From positions 97,700 through 161,699 of the forward strand of contig DAOTXS010000041.1 of NCBI GenBank assembly GCA_034435055.1: a stretch of 64,000 nucleotides of DNA, written 5' to 3'. Of the stretch, positions 40,416 through 49,156 are shown piece after piece. The notes below the pieces were generated by a model. It was given only the letters and a program-made list of their open reading frames with translations, did not search any database and was not told the origin of the DNA. Every line of letters begins with the position of its first letter. The stretch's first letter is position 1. This stretch comes from DAOTXS01 sp034435055 (GTDB lineage Bacteria > Chloroflexota > Anaerolineae > UBA4142). A program made the position numbers and the translations under genes.

Positions 40416-40853
40416 TTGTCCAAAGTCATTACGTTTGTTTCGAGCAATGATGGCTTTATCCGCTTTTTTAAATTCGCGATCGTCGGCACGATTGGCGCGG
40501 TCGTCGATTTTAGCGTTCTGAATTTGTTGGTGCTGGGATTCGGCGTCCCCAAAGAGTACGCGAATCTCGCGTCGGTTACGTGCGCGATCATCAGCAATTT
40601 TACGTGGAATCGTTTGTGGACTTTTCCCGAATCGCGCGAGCGTCCGTTGCACACCCAGTTTGCGCAATTCGCGCTCGTCAACGTGGTGGGGTTGGCAATC
40701 AATCAAATCGTTTTTCTCGGTTCGGATGCGTTGATCTTCGACAAACTCTTTCCGCATCCCTGGGATTATAACGTCGCCAAAGCCACCGCAATCATCGTTG
40801 TGCTGTTCTGGAATTTCTTTGTCAATCGGCGGACGACGTATAAAGGAATCTAG
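40416..40853 (+). CDS. GtrA-family membrane protein
   Basis: A 145-residue protein with four transmembrane helices. The GtrA signature FFKFAIVGTIGAVVDFSVLN and the NFTWNRLWTF motif are present. It probably helps flip or modify lipid-linked sugars during polysaccharide assembly. The start is TTG 40416, with AAAAGGAG 8 bp upstream. It follows the ligase gene by 14 bp. Confidence 0.9.
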   Translation: MSKVITFVSSNDGFIRFFKFAIVGTIGAVVDFSVLNLLVLGFGVPKEYANLASVTCAIISNFTWNRLWTFPESRERPLHTQFAQFALVNVVGLAINQIVFLGSDALIFDKLFPHPWDYNVAKATAIIVVLFWNFFVNRRTTYKGI

Positions 40854-40856
40854 TTC

Positions 40857-40902
40857 GATGGTGCGATAGTCAGCAAATACACGATCGAACTATTGCACTA
40901 TG
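40857..40902. repeat. GATGGTGCGATAGT / ACTATTGCACTAT word repeat
   Basis: GATGGTGCGATAGTCAG on the left and CGAACTATTGCACTAT on the right are related as inverse words. The ATG at 40900 overlaps the right arm. A longer relative lies at 43907-43980. Confidence 0.6.
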
Positions 40903-42012
40903 AGAATAGGTATCGATTTTACTTCTGCTTCCCGCGAACGCGCCGGCATTGGTCGATACGCGCGCGAACTCATTCGCGCTTTGTCGCGCATCGATCACGC
41001 GAATCAATACGTCCTCTTTGTTCCGCGCGACGCGCGCGCAGATTTGCTGGCGTTCGATTGGCCCCCCAATTTCAAAGTTGTCCGCGCGCCGCTGACCGAA
41101 CGTTACCTTGCCGCATTGTGGCATCGCGCGCGCGTGCCATTGCCGATGGAAGCATTGGTCGGCACAATCGATGTTTGCTACTCGCCCGATTTTTTACTGC
41201 CGCCGACGTTTGCCAAACGCAAGCTGGTTACCGTCCACGATCTCTCGTACGTCCGCGTCCCCGAATGTTTCCCGCAGCCATTGTTGAATTATCTCAATCG
41301 CGCGGTGCCGCGCTCGGTTGCGCGCGCGGATATGATTCTTGCCGATGCCGCGAGCACGCAACGTGATTTGATTGATGTGTATCGTGTGCCGCCGGCTAAA
41401 ATCAAGGTGTTGTACTCCGGCGTCGATGCGCGTTTTCGTCCCGATGTTTCCGCTGGATCGAAAATGCGTGTGCGCGAGTTGACGCGCGGTAAGCCATACT
41501 TGCTCAGTGTCAGCACGATTCAGCCGCGCAAGAATTACGCGCGGCTCATCGAAGCATTCGCGCAAATTGCGAGTAGCGAATTGCAATTGGTCGTTGCCGG
41601 CGGCAAAGGATGGATGTACGAGCAGGTTTTCCAAACAGTCGAAAGATTGGGTTTGCAAGAGCGCGTTTTGTTTCCTCAATTCGTCTCCGATGATGATTTG
41701 CCGGCGCTTTACGCCGGCGCAACGTTGTTTGTGTATCCATCGCTGTACGAAGGATTCGGTCTGCCGGTCGCGGAAGCGATGGCGTGCGGCGCGCCGGTCG
41801 TTTCGTCGAACGCGTCGTCGTTGCCGGAAGTTGGCGGCGACGCGGTGCTGTATTTTGACCCGCGCGATGTAGATGCAATGGTGGAAATAATTTGCCGCGC
41901 GTTGAGCGACGAATCGTTGCGCCGGGATTTACGCGCGCGTGGTTTCGCGCAGGCAAAAAAATTTTCGTGGGAAAAAGCGGCGCGCGAACTGATGGACTAT
42001 CTCGCGGGATGA
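40900..42012 (+). CDS. Glycosyltransferase, GT4 family
   Basis: A 370-residue GT-B enzyme. The N-terminal Gly-rich loop is GIGRYARELIRAL; the C-terminal nucleotide-sugar site has EGFGLPVAEAMACGAPVVSS with the E-x7-E pattern. It transfers a sugar from an NDP donor to a glycan or lipid acceptor in the cytosol. Donor and acceptor are not visible in sequence. It closes the polysaccharide region (33.5-42 kb). Confidence 0.92.
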   Translation: MRIGIDFTSASRERAGIGRYARELIRALSRIDHANQYVLFVPRDARADLLAFDWPPNFKVVRAPLTERYLAALWHRARVPLPMEALVGTIDVCYSPDFLLPPTFAKRKLVTVHDLSYVRVPECFPQPLLNYLNRAVPRSVARADMILADAASTQRDLIDVYRVPPAKIKVLYSGVDARFRPDVSAGSKMRVRELTRGKPYLLSVSTIQPRKNYARLIEAFAQIASSELQLVVAGGKGWMYEQVFQTVERLGLQERVLFPQFVSDDDLPALYAGATLFVYPSLYEGFGLPVAEAMACGAPVVSSNASSLPEVGGDAVLYFDPRDVDAMVEIICRALSDESLRRDLRARGFAQAKKFSWEKAARELMDYLAG

Positions 42013-42016
42013 ATCG

Positions 42017-42259
42017 ATGGATACGTTGTTCGTCGTCAACATCATCGGCTGGCTGGGATCGGCGGCGGTGATTGTCGCGTACGTGTTGGTCTCGATGAAT
42101 CGTTTGCGCGGCGATGCGGTGGCGTATCAGTTGTTGAATCTCATCGGCGGAATTTTTCTCGCGCTCAATACGGCGTACCTCGGCGCGTACCCCTCGGCGA
42201 TTGTTAATTTGATGTGGATCGGGATTGCCATCTTTGCGCTGGCACGATCCAGAAAATAA
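42017..42259 (+). CDS. Small CBU_0592-like membrane protein
   Basis: An 80-residue protein made almost wholly of three transmembrane helices (IIGWLGSAAVIVAYVLVS, then NLIGGIFLALNTAYLGA, then NLMWIGIAIFALA). The pattern matches the CBU_0592 family of small membrane proteins with no known activity. It starts 4 bp after the glycosyltransferase, so it is probably co-transcribed with it. Confidence 0.7.
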   Translation: MDTLFVVNIIGWLGSAAVIVAYVLVSMNRLRGDAVAYQLLNLIGGIFLALNTAYLGAYPSAIVNLMWIGIAIFALARSRK

Positions 42260-42322
42260 TCCGCGAATTACGCAAATTTCCACGAATAAAAAATTGGCGT
42301 AAATTCGTGTAATTAGCGGCAG
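42258..42322. repeat. CCGCGAATTACGC / GCGTAAATTCGTG word repeat
   Basis: AATCCGCGAATTACGCAAAT and TTGGCGTAAATTCGTGTAAT are related as inverse arms. It overlaps the stop of the CBU_0592-like gene and fills the gap to the NUDIX gene. Confidence 0.65.
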
Positions 42323-42808
42323 ATGGTTTTTTCAATGCAGGAAGCAACGCTGGTTTTTCTCGTGCGCGACAACGAAATCCTGTTGGGCTACAAAAAGCGC
42401 GGTTTTGCGCAAGGCAAATTGAACGGATTTGGTGGTAAAATAGAGCCGGGCGAATCGATTGCATTTGCCGCTGCGCGCGAACTGCGCGAAGAATGCGGCG
42501 TCGATGCTTTGCCGGCAGATTTGAAACCGGTCGCGCGGTTAGATTTCTTTTTCCCGGCGAAACGCGAATGGGATCAGATGGTTCACGTGTTCATCGCGGA
42601 ATATTGGAGCGGCGAGCCGGTGGAAACAGACGAGATGAAGCCGGCGTGGTTCAAGACCGACGCGATTCCGTTTGACCAAATGTGGGCAGATGACCAGCAC
42701 TGGCTTCCGCTCGTTCTGCAAGGCAAACGTGTGCAAGCGGCATTCACGTTTAATGGCGATAGCGAAACGATTGAGAAGATGGAAATTCAAGTTGACGGCT
42801 TCGGTTAA
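42323..42808 (+). CDS. NUDIX hydrolase, 8-oxo-dGTPase (MTH1/NUDT1-like)
   Basis: A 161-residue protein. The NUDIX box GFGGKIEPGESIAFAAAREL...EECG binds the metal and hydrolyses nucleoside diphosphate-X substrates. C-terminal landmarks (EMKPAWFKTDAIPFDQMW, then FTFNGDSETI) are those of MTH1-like enzymes. It sanitises oxidised nucleotides. ATG 42335 is an alternative start; neither has a clear ribosome-binding site. Confidence 0.9.
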   Translation: MVFSMQEATLVFLVRDNEILLGYKKRGFAQGKLNGFGGKIEPGESIAFAAARELREECGVDALPADLKPVARLDFFFPAKREWDQMVHVFIAEYWSGEPVETDEMKPAWFKTDAIPFDQMWADDQHWLPLVLQGKRVQAAFTFNGDSETIEKMEIQVDGFG

Positions 42809-42906
42809 AAGCCGACGCCGATTGTGCATTTGAAAAACCCGCGACGCGGGTTTGGCGATTGATTGCTGTTCGTTTCAACGAATGGTGATTTGTGGGAGGA
42901 AGTAAA

Positions 42907-43905
42907 ATGTCCCAAGGTACCGTTATCATCGAAACCATTGCCAGCGAAGTTCTGCGCGGTAATCCGCTCGGCGATCCGTTTGTGCGCCGCGTGCCGGTGT
43001 ATCTGCCGCCGGATTACGACGCGAGCAACAAACATTACCCGGTCGTCTTTGTGCTCACCGGCTTTACCGGGCGTGGGACGATGTTGCTCAACGACGCGGC
43101 GTGGGAAGAAACCTTGCCGCAACGAATGGACCGATTGATTACGGAGGGCAAAGTCCAACCGATGATTCTCGTAATGCCGGATTGTTTTACGCGCATCGGC
43201 GGGAGTCAGTACATCAACTCGTCGGCGGTGGGGCGGTACGAAGATCACCTCGTTCAAGAACTCGTCGCGTACGTCGATCAGAACTATCGCACGACGGCGG
43301 ATCGCAATTCGCGCGCGGTCGTCGGCAAATCGTCGGGCGGGTATGGCTCCCTCATTTTAGCGATGCGTCATCCCGAAACTTTTGGTATAATGGCGTCGCA
43401 CAGCGGCGATACGTACTTTGAATTGTGCTACAAACCGGATTTTCCTGCCGCGTTGAATGGCTTGACCAAGTACGGCGGTCTGGACAAATTTTGGGACGGC
43501 ATTCCGACGATTCGTCCGCGCGGCAAAGAATTCAACGCACTCCTCAACACGATTGCAATGGCGGCGTGCTACTCGCCGAATCCGCACGCGCCGCACGGCT
43601 TCGATTTGCCGTTCGATACCGAGACCGGCGAATTGCGCGAGGATGTTTGGGCGCGCTGGCTCGAATGGGATCCGGTGAAGTTGGTCGATAAACATCTTGA
43701 TGCGCTGAAATCGTTGCGCTTGATTTATCTTGATGCCGGCTTGCGCGACGAATTCAATTTGCAGTACGGTGCGCGCATTTTCGTCAAGCGTCTCAAAGAA
43801 CGCGGCATCAACTTTGTCCACGAAGAATTTGACGACGGACATTTCAACATTCAATATCGATATGATGTTTCGCTGAAAGCAATCTCTAGTGCAATTGTGC
43901 AATAG
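42907..43905 (+). CDS. Alpha/beta-hydrolase esterase (esterase D/FrmB-like)
   Basis: A 332-residue cytosolic hydrolase. The nucleophile elbow is GKSSGGYGS, and Asp and His of the triad are expected at DAGLRDE and EEFDDGHFNI. The N-terminal VPVYLPPDYD... VFVLTGFTGRG block resembles the esterase D/mycolyltransferase-like family. The start at 42907 follows GGGAGGAAG. The substrate is unknown; S-formylglutathione or acyl esters are possible. Confidence 0.85.
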   Translation: MSQGTVIIETIASEVLRGNPLGDPFVRRVPVYLPPDYDASNKHYPVVFVLTGFTGRGTMLLNDAAWEETLPQRMDRLITEGKVQPMILVMPDCFTRIGGSQYINSSAVGRYEDHLVQELVAYVDQNYRTTADRNSRAVVGKSSGGYGSLILAMRHPETFGIMASHSGDTYFELCYKPDFPAALNGLTKYGGLDKFWDGIPTIRPRGKEFNALLNTIAMAACYSPNPHAPHGFDLPFDTETGELREDVWARWLEWDPVKLVDKHLDALKSLRLIYLDAGLRDEFNLQYGARIFVKRLKERGINFVHEEFDDGHFNIQYRYDVSLKAISSAIVQ

Positions 43906-43906
43906 T

Positions 43907-43980
43907 GCGTTAGTGCGATAGTTGATCCGCAGAACGTAAAACTATCGCACTATTGAACTATCGAACTATTGCACTCGAAC
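43907..43980. repeat. TGCGATAGT / ACTATCGCACTATTG word repeat
   Basis: GTGCGTTAGTGCGATAGTTG on the left is mirrored by AACTATCGCACTATTGAAC and further ACTATCGAACTATTGCAC words on the right. It creates an artefactual 11-residue N-terminal extension of the next gene. Confidence 0.7.
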
Positions 43981-43985
43981 TCTCA

Positions 43986-46900
43986 ATGCCACGCAACAAT
44001 TTTCTCGCAACAACCTACGCTCTCGGACTCGGACTCACCGGCGTGATCGCGCTCGTCGCGCTGACCGATTGGAATGCGTTGTCCGCCAATTTTGTGCCGC
44101 TCGCATTTTTTGGCGTGCTGTCGTTCATTCTCAAACGCGCCGGCTTTCACGCCGCGCCCGAAGTGACACACTCGCTCGTCGGCATCGTCGATCTTGCCGC
44201 GGTGCTGACCTTCGGTCCGATTCTGGGCGCGTGGGTCGCGGCGGTGAGCGGATTTTTCTACCTCTTTCTCAATGCTCTGCGCCGCGAGAAACACACGTTT
44301 CAAAATCTCGTCGAGATTCCACTCTTCAACGCCGGGTTGAAAATCGGCATGGCGTACGCCAGCACCCACGCGTACACTTTTTTCGGCGGCGCGTTCCCGC
44401 CGCGTCACGTAAACCTCGAAATGATTTTGCCGATGGCGGGCGCCGTCGTCGCGTGGTTCGCCATCGATCATTTGGGCTGGGCGATTTTGGAATTCTTGCG
44501 CGGTGGCACGCGCGCGCTCATCGATTTTCTCCGCTCGATTGTTTTCTATTCGGTGTTGATGGAACTTTTGCCGCTCCCGTTTTCGCTCGTCATCGCCATC
44601 ATTTACGTGTCTGGGGAAATGGGCATCTTTTTGATGATCGCGGCGGGATTGATCGGCACCGGCATCGTCGTGCAACGCTTTGCCGATACAAGCCGCCGTT
44701 TGGAATTTCGAAGCAATGACCTTGCGGCGTTGAATGCGTTCGGTCAGCAATTATCCGGCGCGGCGTTCGACGCGGAAAAGATCGTCGATTTGTTGTACGA
44801 GAATGCGCGCCGCATCGTCTCCCCCGATCTTTGCCGCGTCGAGTTGGTAACGCCGGAGCGCGGCGCATTATTAGCTCTCGAAGCGTTGCGCGATGAAATG
44901 CGCCACCCGTACGAAGCGCAAACGGATACTTTGCTCATCGATTATTTTGGGCAGCATCGCGAACCGATTCGCGCGCTCGACGTGGAACGCTCATTCGTCT
45001 ATCCCTTCCCGGCGACCGGCATCGCGCGTGAATTGGCGGAACACAGCTTCATCGATGGTGTCGCGCCGCGCAGTTTACTGTGCGTGCCGCTTTTCGCCGG
45101 CGACGAATTGATTGGCGTCTTGTCGATGTTCAGTACGCGACCGCGCGTCTTTTATCCGGTGCACGCGCACAATCTCACATCGATGTGCGCACAAGCGGCA
45201 ATTGGCATTCAGAACGCGCGCTCGTACGCCGTCGAACGCCGGCGCGCGATGCAGTTGGCGATGATCAGCGAGGTGAGCCGGCAAGTGGCTTCGTTCCGCG
45301 ACCTCGATGCATTTTTGCGGAACGTCGTTACGCAAATCCGCGAACGGTTTGGTTATTCCAACGTTCACATTTTTATCGTCGATGCAAACGCCGGGTACGT
45401 GATCTTTCGCGCGAGTACCCATCCGCGCGGCATCGATTGGCGCGACCGCAATGTGCGTTTTCGCATCGGCTTGGAAGGCATCGTCGGTTGGGTTGCGGCA
45501 ACCCGCGAACCGCTCGTCGTGCCGGACGTGCGCAAGGACGCGCGCTTTGTCCTCGATCCGGACAAAGCGACCGCCGACACGCGTTCCGAAGTCGCCGTGC
45601 CGTTGATCGTCGGCGATAATGTCCTCGGCGTGCTTGATGTGCAAAGTACGGAGGTGAACGCGTTTACGCCGGACGATCTGTTCATCTTGAAAACCCTCGC
45701 CGCACAAATGGCGGTAGCGTTGCAAGACGCGCGGCTGTATCAATCGCAACGCGAAGAAGCGTACTATTTGAACGTCCTGTTGCAAGTGGCAGAAAACCTT
45801 GCGGTTACCACCGACCTCGACGAATCGCTCGAAACGATTGTGCGAATCACGCCGATGCTTGTGGGCGTGGTGCGGTGCGTCCTCTTCGTCTACCAGCCGG
45901 CGGAAAAAATTTTTCTGCCCGCCAAAGAATACGGCTTGACGCCGGAACAAAAGCAAGCATTCGCACAGTTGCGGATTCCATCCGACAATGGACTTGCCTT
46001 CGATCAACTGGTGCACGAACAAAAGCCGCTCGTCATCGAAGACGTGCCGACGACCAAGCTCGCCGAAATTGAATATTTGAAAATTTTCGACGTGCGTTCA
46101 TTGTTGATGGTGCCGATGATCGCGCGCAACGAAGTGATCGGCGCGATTGTCGTCGATCAAGGGTCGCGCCCGACGCGCTTTTCGCAACACGAAATCGATG
46201 TTGTGATGGGGATTGCCAATCAAGCCGCCGCCGCAATCGACGGGGCGCGGTTGACTCGCGACGCGGAAGCCAAACGCCGGCTCGATTACGAATTGAGTTT
46301 GGCGCGCGAAATCCAAAAAAGTTTTCTGCCCGACGCGTGCCCGTACATTCCCGGCTATCAAGTGTGTGCGTGGTGGGATTCCGCGCGTGAAGTCTCCGGC
46401 GATTTTTACGATTTTGTGGATCTGCCGGGCGAGCGGCTCGCGATGATCATCGCCGATGTGTCGGACAAAGGTATGGCGGCGGCAATGTTTATGGCATTGT
46501 CGCGCACGATTCTCCGCACGATGACCATCGGCAAAGCCTCGTCGCACGAAGCCGTCGAGCGTGCCAACGATATCATCCTCGCCGACGCACGGTCGGAGAT
46601 GTTCGTTACGGTCTTTCACGCCATCCTCGAGCCACGTGAACATCGATTGACGTACGTGAACGCGGGTCACAATCCGCCGCTGGTGTATCGCGCGGCGACG
46701 CAAACCGTGACGACGCTCAAAGGTCACGGCATCGCGTTGGGCGTGATTCCCAACATCACCCTCGACGAAAACGAATTTCAGTTCGAGCGCGGCGACGTGG
46801 TCTTGATGTACACCGACGGCGTTACCGATGCAATCAATTCGCAAGAAGAAGAATTCGGTGTTGGTCGCCTCACCGATTTGCTGGCGGCGAATGCCCATCG

Positions 46901-47006
46901 CACGCCGGACGACGTGGTGGAAGAAATCAAGCGCGCACTGAACGAATTTTCCGGCGAGAGTGTGCAATTTGATGATGTAACGCTAATCGCGTTGAAACGA
47001 AGGTAA
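43986..47006 (+). CDS. Membrane GAF-domain sensor with PP2C/SpoIIE phosphatase output
   Basis: A 1006-residue regulator. The N-terminal ~245 residues carry six to seven transmembrane helices (a MASE/7TM-like sensor). Three GAF-type domains follow (about 255-400, 425-585, 600-755). The C-terminal SpoIIE/RsbU phosphatase has the Asp motifs REVSGDFYDF, MIIADVSDKGMAAAMFM and YTDGVTDAIN. It probably reads a membrane or small-molecule signal and dephosphorylates an anti-sigma-factor antagonist, switching sigma-factor activity. No STAS or anti-sigma gene is adjacent. The start at 43986 avoids repeat-encoded residues. Confidence 0.9.
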   Translation: MPRNNFLATTYALGLGLTGVIALVALTDWNALSANFVPLAFFGVLSFILKRAGFHAAPEVTHSLVGIVDLAAVLTFGPILGAWVAAVSGFFYLFLNALRREKHTFQNLVEIPLFNAGLKIGMAYASTHAYTFFGGAFPPRHVNLEMILPMAGAVVAWFAIDHLGWAILEFLRGGTRALIDFLRSIVFYSVLMELLPLPFSLVIAIIYVSGEMGIFLMIAAGLIGTGIVVQRFADTSRRLEFRSNDLAALNAFGQQLSGAAFDAEKIVDLLYENARRIVSPDLCRVELVTPERGALLALEALRDEMRHPYEAQTDTLLIDYFGQHREPIRALDVERSFVYPFPATGIARELAEHSFIDGVAPRSLLCVPLFAGDELIGVLSMFSTRPRVFYPVHAHNLTSMCAQAAIGIQNARSYAVERRRAMQLAMISEVSRQVASFRDLDAFLRNVVTQIRERFGYSNVHIFIVDANAGYVIFRASTHPRGIDWRDRNVRFRIGLEGIVGWVAATREPLVVPDVRKDARFVLDPDKATADTRSEVAVPLIVGDNVLGVLDVQSTEVNAFTPDDLFILKTLAAQMAVALQDARLYQSQREEAYYLNVLLQVAENLAVTTDLDESLETIVRITPMLVGVVRCVLFVYQPAEKIFLPAKEYGLTPEQKQAFAQLRIPSDNGLAFDQLVHEQKPLVIEDVPTTKLAEIEYLKIFDVRSLLMVPMIARNEVIGAIVVDQGSRPTRFSQHEIDVVMGIANQAAAAIDGARLTRDAEAKRRLDYELSLAREIQKSFLPDACPYIPGYQVCAWWDSAREVSGDFYDFVDLPGERLAMIIADVSDKGMAAAMFMALSRTILRTMTIGKASSHEAVERANDIILADARSEMFVTVFHAILEPREHRLTYVNAGHNPPLVYRAATQTVTTLKGHGIALGVIPNITLDENEFQFERGDVVLMYTDGVTDAINSQEEEFGVGRLTDLLAANAHRTPDDVVEEIKRALNEFSGESVQFDDVTLIALKRR

Positions 47007-47010
47007 AATA

Positions 47011-47043
47011 AAAACTCAGGGGGAGGAGGTACCCTGAGTTTTC
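47011..47043. terminator. Bidirectional terminator
   Basis: AAAACTCAGGG (47011-47021) pairs with CCCTGAGTTTT (47032-47042), flanked by A-rich and T-rich runs that suit both strands. It follows the GAF/PP2C gene. Confidence 0.82.
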
Positions 47044-47206
47044 TATTATTATAGACGCAGGGCGTTGGGGGGTACGCTGGTCTGCATCTTTGACTGCATT
47101 GTAATTTACAGATGGCGTTTTGTCTCTAGTACTTTATCGCCCTGACTCGGGTACTGGGTTTGCCTCCTGGCTTTTCTTCATTAAACGTTATCTGAAATAA
47201 ATATTT
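47044..47206. other. Uncoded stretch, possible structured RNA
   Basis: No convincing ORF. CAGGGCG (47058-47064) can pair with CGCCCTG (47139-47145), and a further CCAGGAGG/CCTCCTGG-type arm follows. On the minus strand a TATAAT-like box is close to the terminator at 47011-47043. A small RNA on either strand is possible but I cannot match it to a known class. Confidence 0.3.
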
Positions 47207-47274
47207 TCCACGAAGGTCACGAAGAACCACGAATTATTTCTTCTGATTTTAGTGTCCTTCGTGTTCTTCGTGGA
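47207..47274. repeat. TCCACGAAGG...CCTTCGTGTTCTTCGTGGA word repeat without a gene
   Basis: TCCACGAAGGTCACGAAG (47207-47224) is mirrored by CCTTCGTGTTCTTCGTGGA at about 47256-47274. The same words flank the GxxExxY gene at 63042-63419, so this copy looks like the version with no gene inside. Confidence 0.75.
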
Positions 47275-47283
47275 TGATTTTCC

Positions 47284-47311
47284 TTGTTCCGGATAACGTC
47301 TATTGTATAAT
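47284..47311 (+). promoter_or_regulatory. Leaderless promoter of the methyltransferase
   Basis: TTGTTC (47284-47289), a 16-bp spacer and TATAAT (47306-47311). The ATG at 47319 starts 7 nt after the -10 box. Confidence 0.65.
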
Positions 47312-47318
47312 CTCGCCG

Positions 47319-47969
47319 ATGATCAATCGCATTTGGCGCGCGTTTCTGCGTTTTGCCTTTCATCATTTCTACACCACCTTTGCGTTCACGTACGATTTCG
47401 TCAGCGCGGTCGTTTCGCGCGGACGTTGGCGCGCGTGGACCCGCGCCGCGATTCCGTTCATCGTTGGCACGCGCGTACTCGAAATCCCGTGCGGCACCGG
47501 CAATCTTCTGCTCGATTTACGCGCCGCCGGTTTGGTCGCCACCGGCGTCGATCTGTCGGCATCGATGTTGAACATCACGCGCGGCAAACTGCAACGTGCC
47601 AAAATCGATGCGCCGATTCTGCGCGCGCGAGCGCAAACATTACCCTTTGCCACCGGCGCGTTTGATTCGATCACGATGACCTTTCCGCCCGGCTTTGTGT
47701 ACGACCCGAATGTGTTCATCGAACTGCGGCGCGTTCTGCGCGACGACGGACGGTTGATCTGGGTCGATGCCGCGCGTTTGTTGCCGCGCGGTTTGTGGAG
47801 CCGCTTCTTGGACACGGCGCTTGAAGCAGTCAATGCGAATGTGACGCCGTTTGAACATTTGGTTGGCGCGGCGCTGAATCACGCGGGTTTAAAGTACCAA
47901 ATCAAAACAGTGGCGGATGAGTTCAGTCAAGTACTTGTTGTGATTGCCGAGAAAGACCAATCTCTTTGA
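47319..47969 (+). CDS. SAM-dependent class I methyltransferase
   Basis: A 216-residue methyltransferase. Motif I is VLEIPCGTGNLLLDL, followed by VATGVDLSASML (acidic residue for SAM ribose) and ARAQTLPFATGAFDSITMTF. The N-terminal ~40 residues are helical and hydrophobic (RAFLRFAFHHFYTTFAFTYD). Family enzymes methylate small molecules or lipids. The target is unknown; a quinone or lipid is possible. The ATG sits at leaderless distance from TATAAT. It overlaps the iscS promoter region. Confidence 0.82.
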   Translation: MINRIWRAFLRFAFHHFYTTFAFTYDFVSAVVSRGRWRAWTRAAIPFIVGTRVLEIPCGTGNLLLDLRAAGLVATGVDLSASMLNITRGKLQRAKIDAPILRARAQTLPFATGAFDSITMTFPPGFVYDPNVFIELRRVLRDDGRLIWVDAARLLPRGLWSRFLDTALEAVNANVTPFEHLVGAALNHAGLKYQIKTVADEFSQVLVVIAEKDQSL

Positions 47970-47994
47970 CAACCCTCTACCGCTATGCTAGAAT
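47966..47994 (+). promoter_or_regulatory. Consensus leaderless promoter of iscS-mnmA
   Basis: TTGACA (47966-47971), exactly 17 bp, then TAGAAT (47989-47994). The ATG at 48002 follows after 7 nt. Confidence 0.85.
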
Positions 47995-48001
47995 CTTGTC
48001 G

Positions 48002-49156
48002 ATGAATACTCAATCCATCTACCTTGACCATTCCGCCACCACGCCCGTCGATCCGCGCGTGGTCGAAGCGATGCTGCCGTTCTTCACCGAAAAATTCGGC
48101 AACGCCTCCAGCTTGCATCGTTGGGGACAAGTCGCGCTGTCCGCGCTCGACGAGGCGCGCCAGACGATTGCCGACATTCTTGGCGCAAGCCCAAAAGAAA
48201 TCATCTTCACCTCCGGCGGGTCGGAGAGCGATAACTTGGCTTTGCGCGGCGTCGCGCTCGCGTTACGCGCGAAAGGCAATCATATCATCACAACGCCCAT
48301 CGAACATCACGCGATTCTGAACACCGCCGCGCAACTCGAAAAAGAATTTGGCTTTGAAGTCACACGTGTGCCGGTCGATCGACAAGGACGCGTGAACCCG
48401 GACGACATCGCGCGCGCGATTACGCCCCAGACAATTCTCGTCAGCGTGATGTACGCGAACAACGAAGTCGGCACAATCGAACCGCTCGCCGAGATTGCGA
48501 AGATTGTCAAAGCACGCGGCGTAATTTTCCACACCGACGCGGTGCAAGCCGGTGGCTATTTGCCGGTGAACGTGAATGAACTTGGCGTCGATTTGATGTC
48601 GCTCGGCGCACACAAATTTCACGGACCCAAAGGCGTCGGGGTGTTGTACGCGCGCGCGGGTACGCCGCTTGTGCCGACGCAAACCGGCGGCAGTCACGAA
48701 CGCAATCGCCGCGCGGGGACGGAGAATATTCCGTACATCGTTGGGATTGCGACCGCGCTCAAAATCGCGCAGAGCGAACGCGAGACGACGAACGCGCGTT
48801 TGCAATCACTGCGCGAAAAATTGATCGAAGGAATTTTGGAGCGCGTCGTCGGCGCGCAGTTGACCGGCGATCCGAAAAATCGATTGCCCGGTCACACCAG
48901 TTTCGTCATTCCCGGCGCCATCGGTGACGAGATGATTTTGGGACTCGATCTCGCCGGCGTGGCTGGCTCGACCGGAAGCGCGTGCACCGCCGGCTCGGCG
49001 GAACCATCGCACGTTCTTGCGGCGATGGGTTATCCGGCGGATTTGGCGCGCGGCGCGTTGCGGCTGACGCTGGGACGCGAGAACACCGACAAGGATGTGG
49101 AACGCGCGGTGAATGTGGTGGCGGATGTGGTGTACAAGTTGCGGGGCAATCGTTGA
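48002..49156 (+). CDS. iscS: Cysteine desulfurase (IscS/NifS family)
   Basis: A 384-residue PLP enzyme that takes sulfur from cysteine onto an active-site Cys persulfide. The PLP lysine lies in SLGAHKFHGPKG and the catalytic Cys in GSTGSACTAGS. The N-terminal YLDHSATTPVDPRV block is typical. The direct overlap with mnmA (TGA/TTG) indicates sulfur delivery to tRNA 2-thiouridine; the same enzyme may also supply Fe-S clusters. It carries its own consensus promoter at leaderless spacing. Confidence 0.95.
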   Translation: MNTQSIYLDHSATTPVDPRVVEAMLPFFTEKFGNASSLHRWGQVALSALDEARQTIADILGASPKEIIFTSGGSESDNLALRGVALALRAKGNHIITTPIEHHAILNTAAQLEKEFGFEVTRVPVDRQGRVNPDDIARAITPQTILVSVMYANNEVGTIEPLAEIAKIVKARGVIFHTDAVQAGGYLPVNVNELGVDLMSLGAHKFHGPKGVGVLYARAGTPLVPTQTGGSHERNRRAGTENIPYIVGIATALKIAQSERETTNARLQSLREKLIEGILERVVGAQLTGDPKNRLPGHTSFVIPGAIGDEMILGLDLAGVAGSTGSACTAGSAEPSHVLAAMGYPADLARGALRLTLGRENTDKDVERAVNVVADVVYKLRGNR

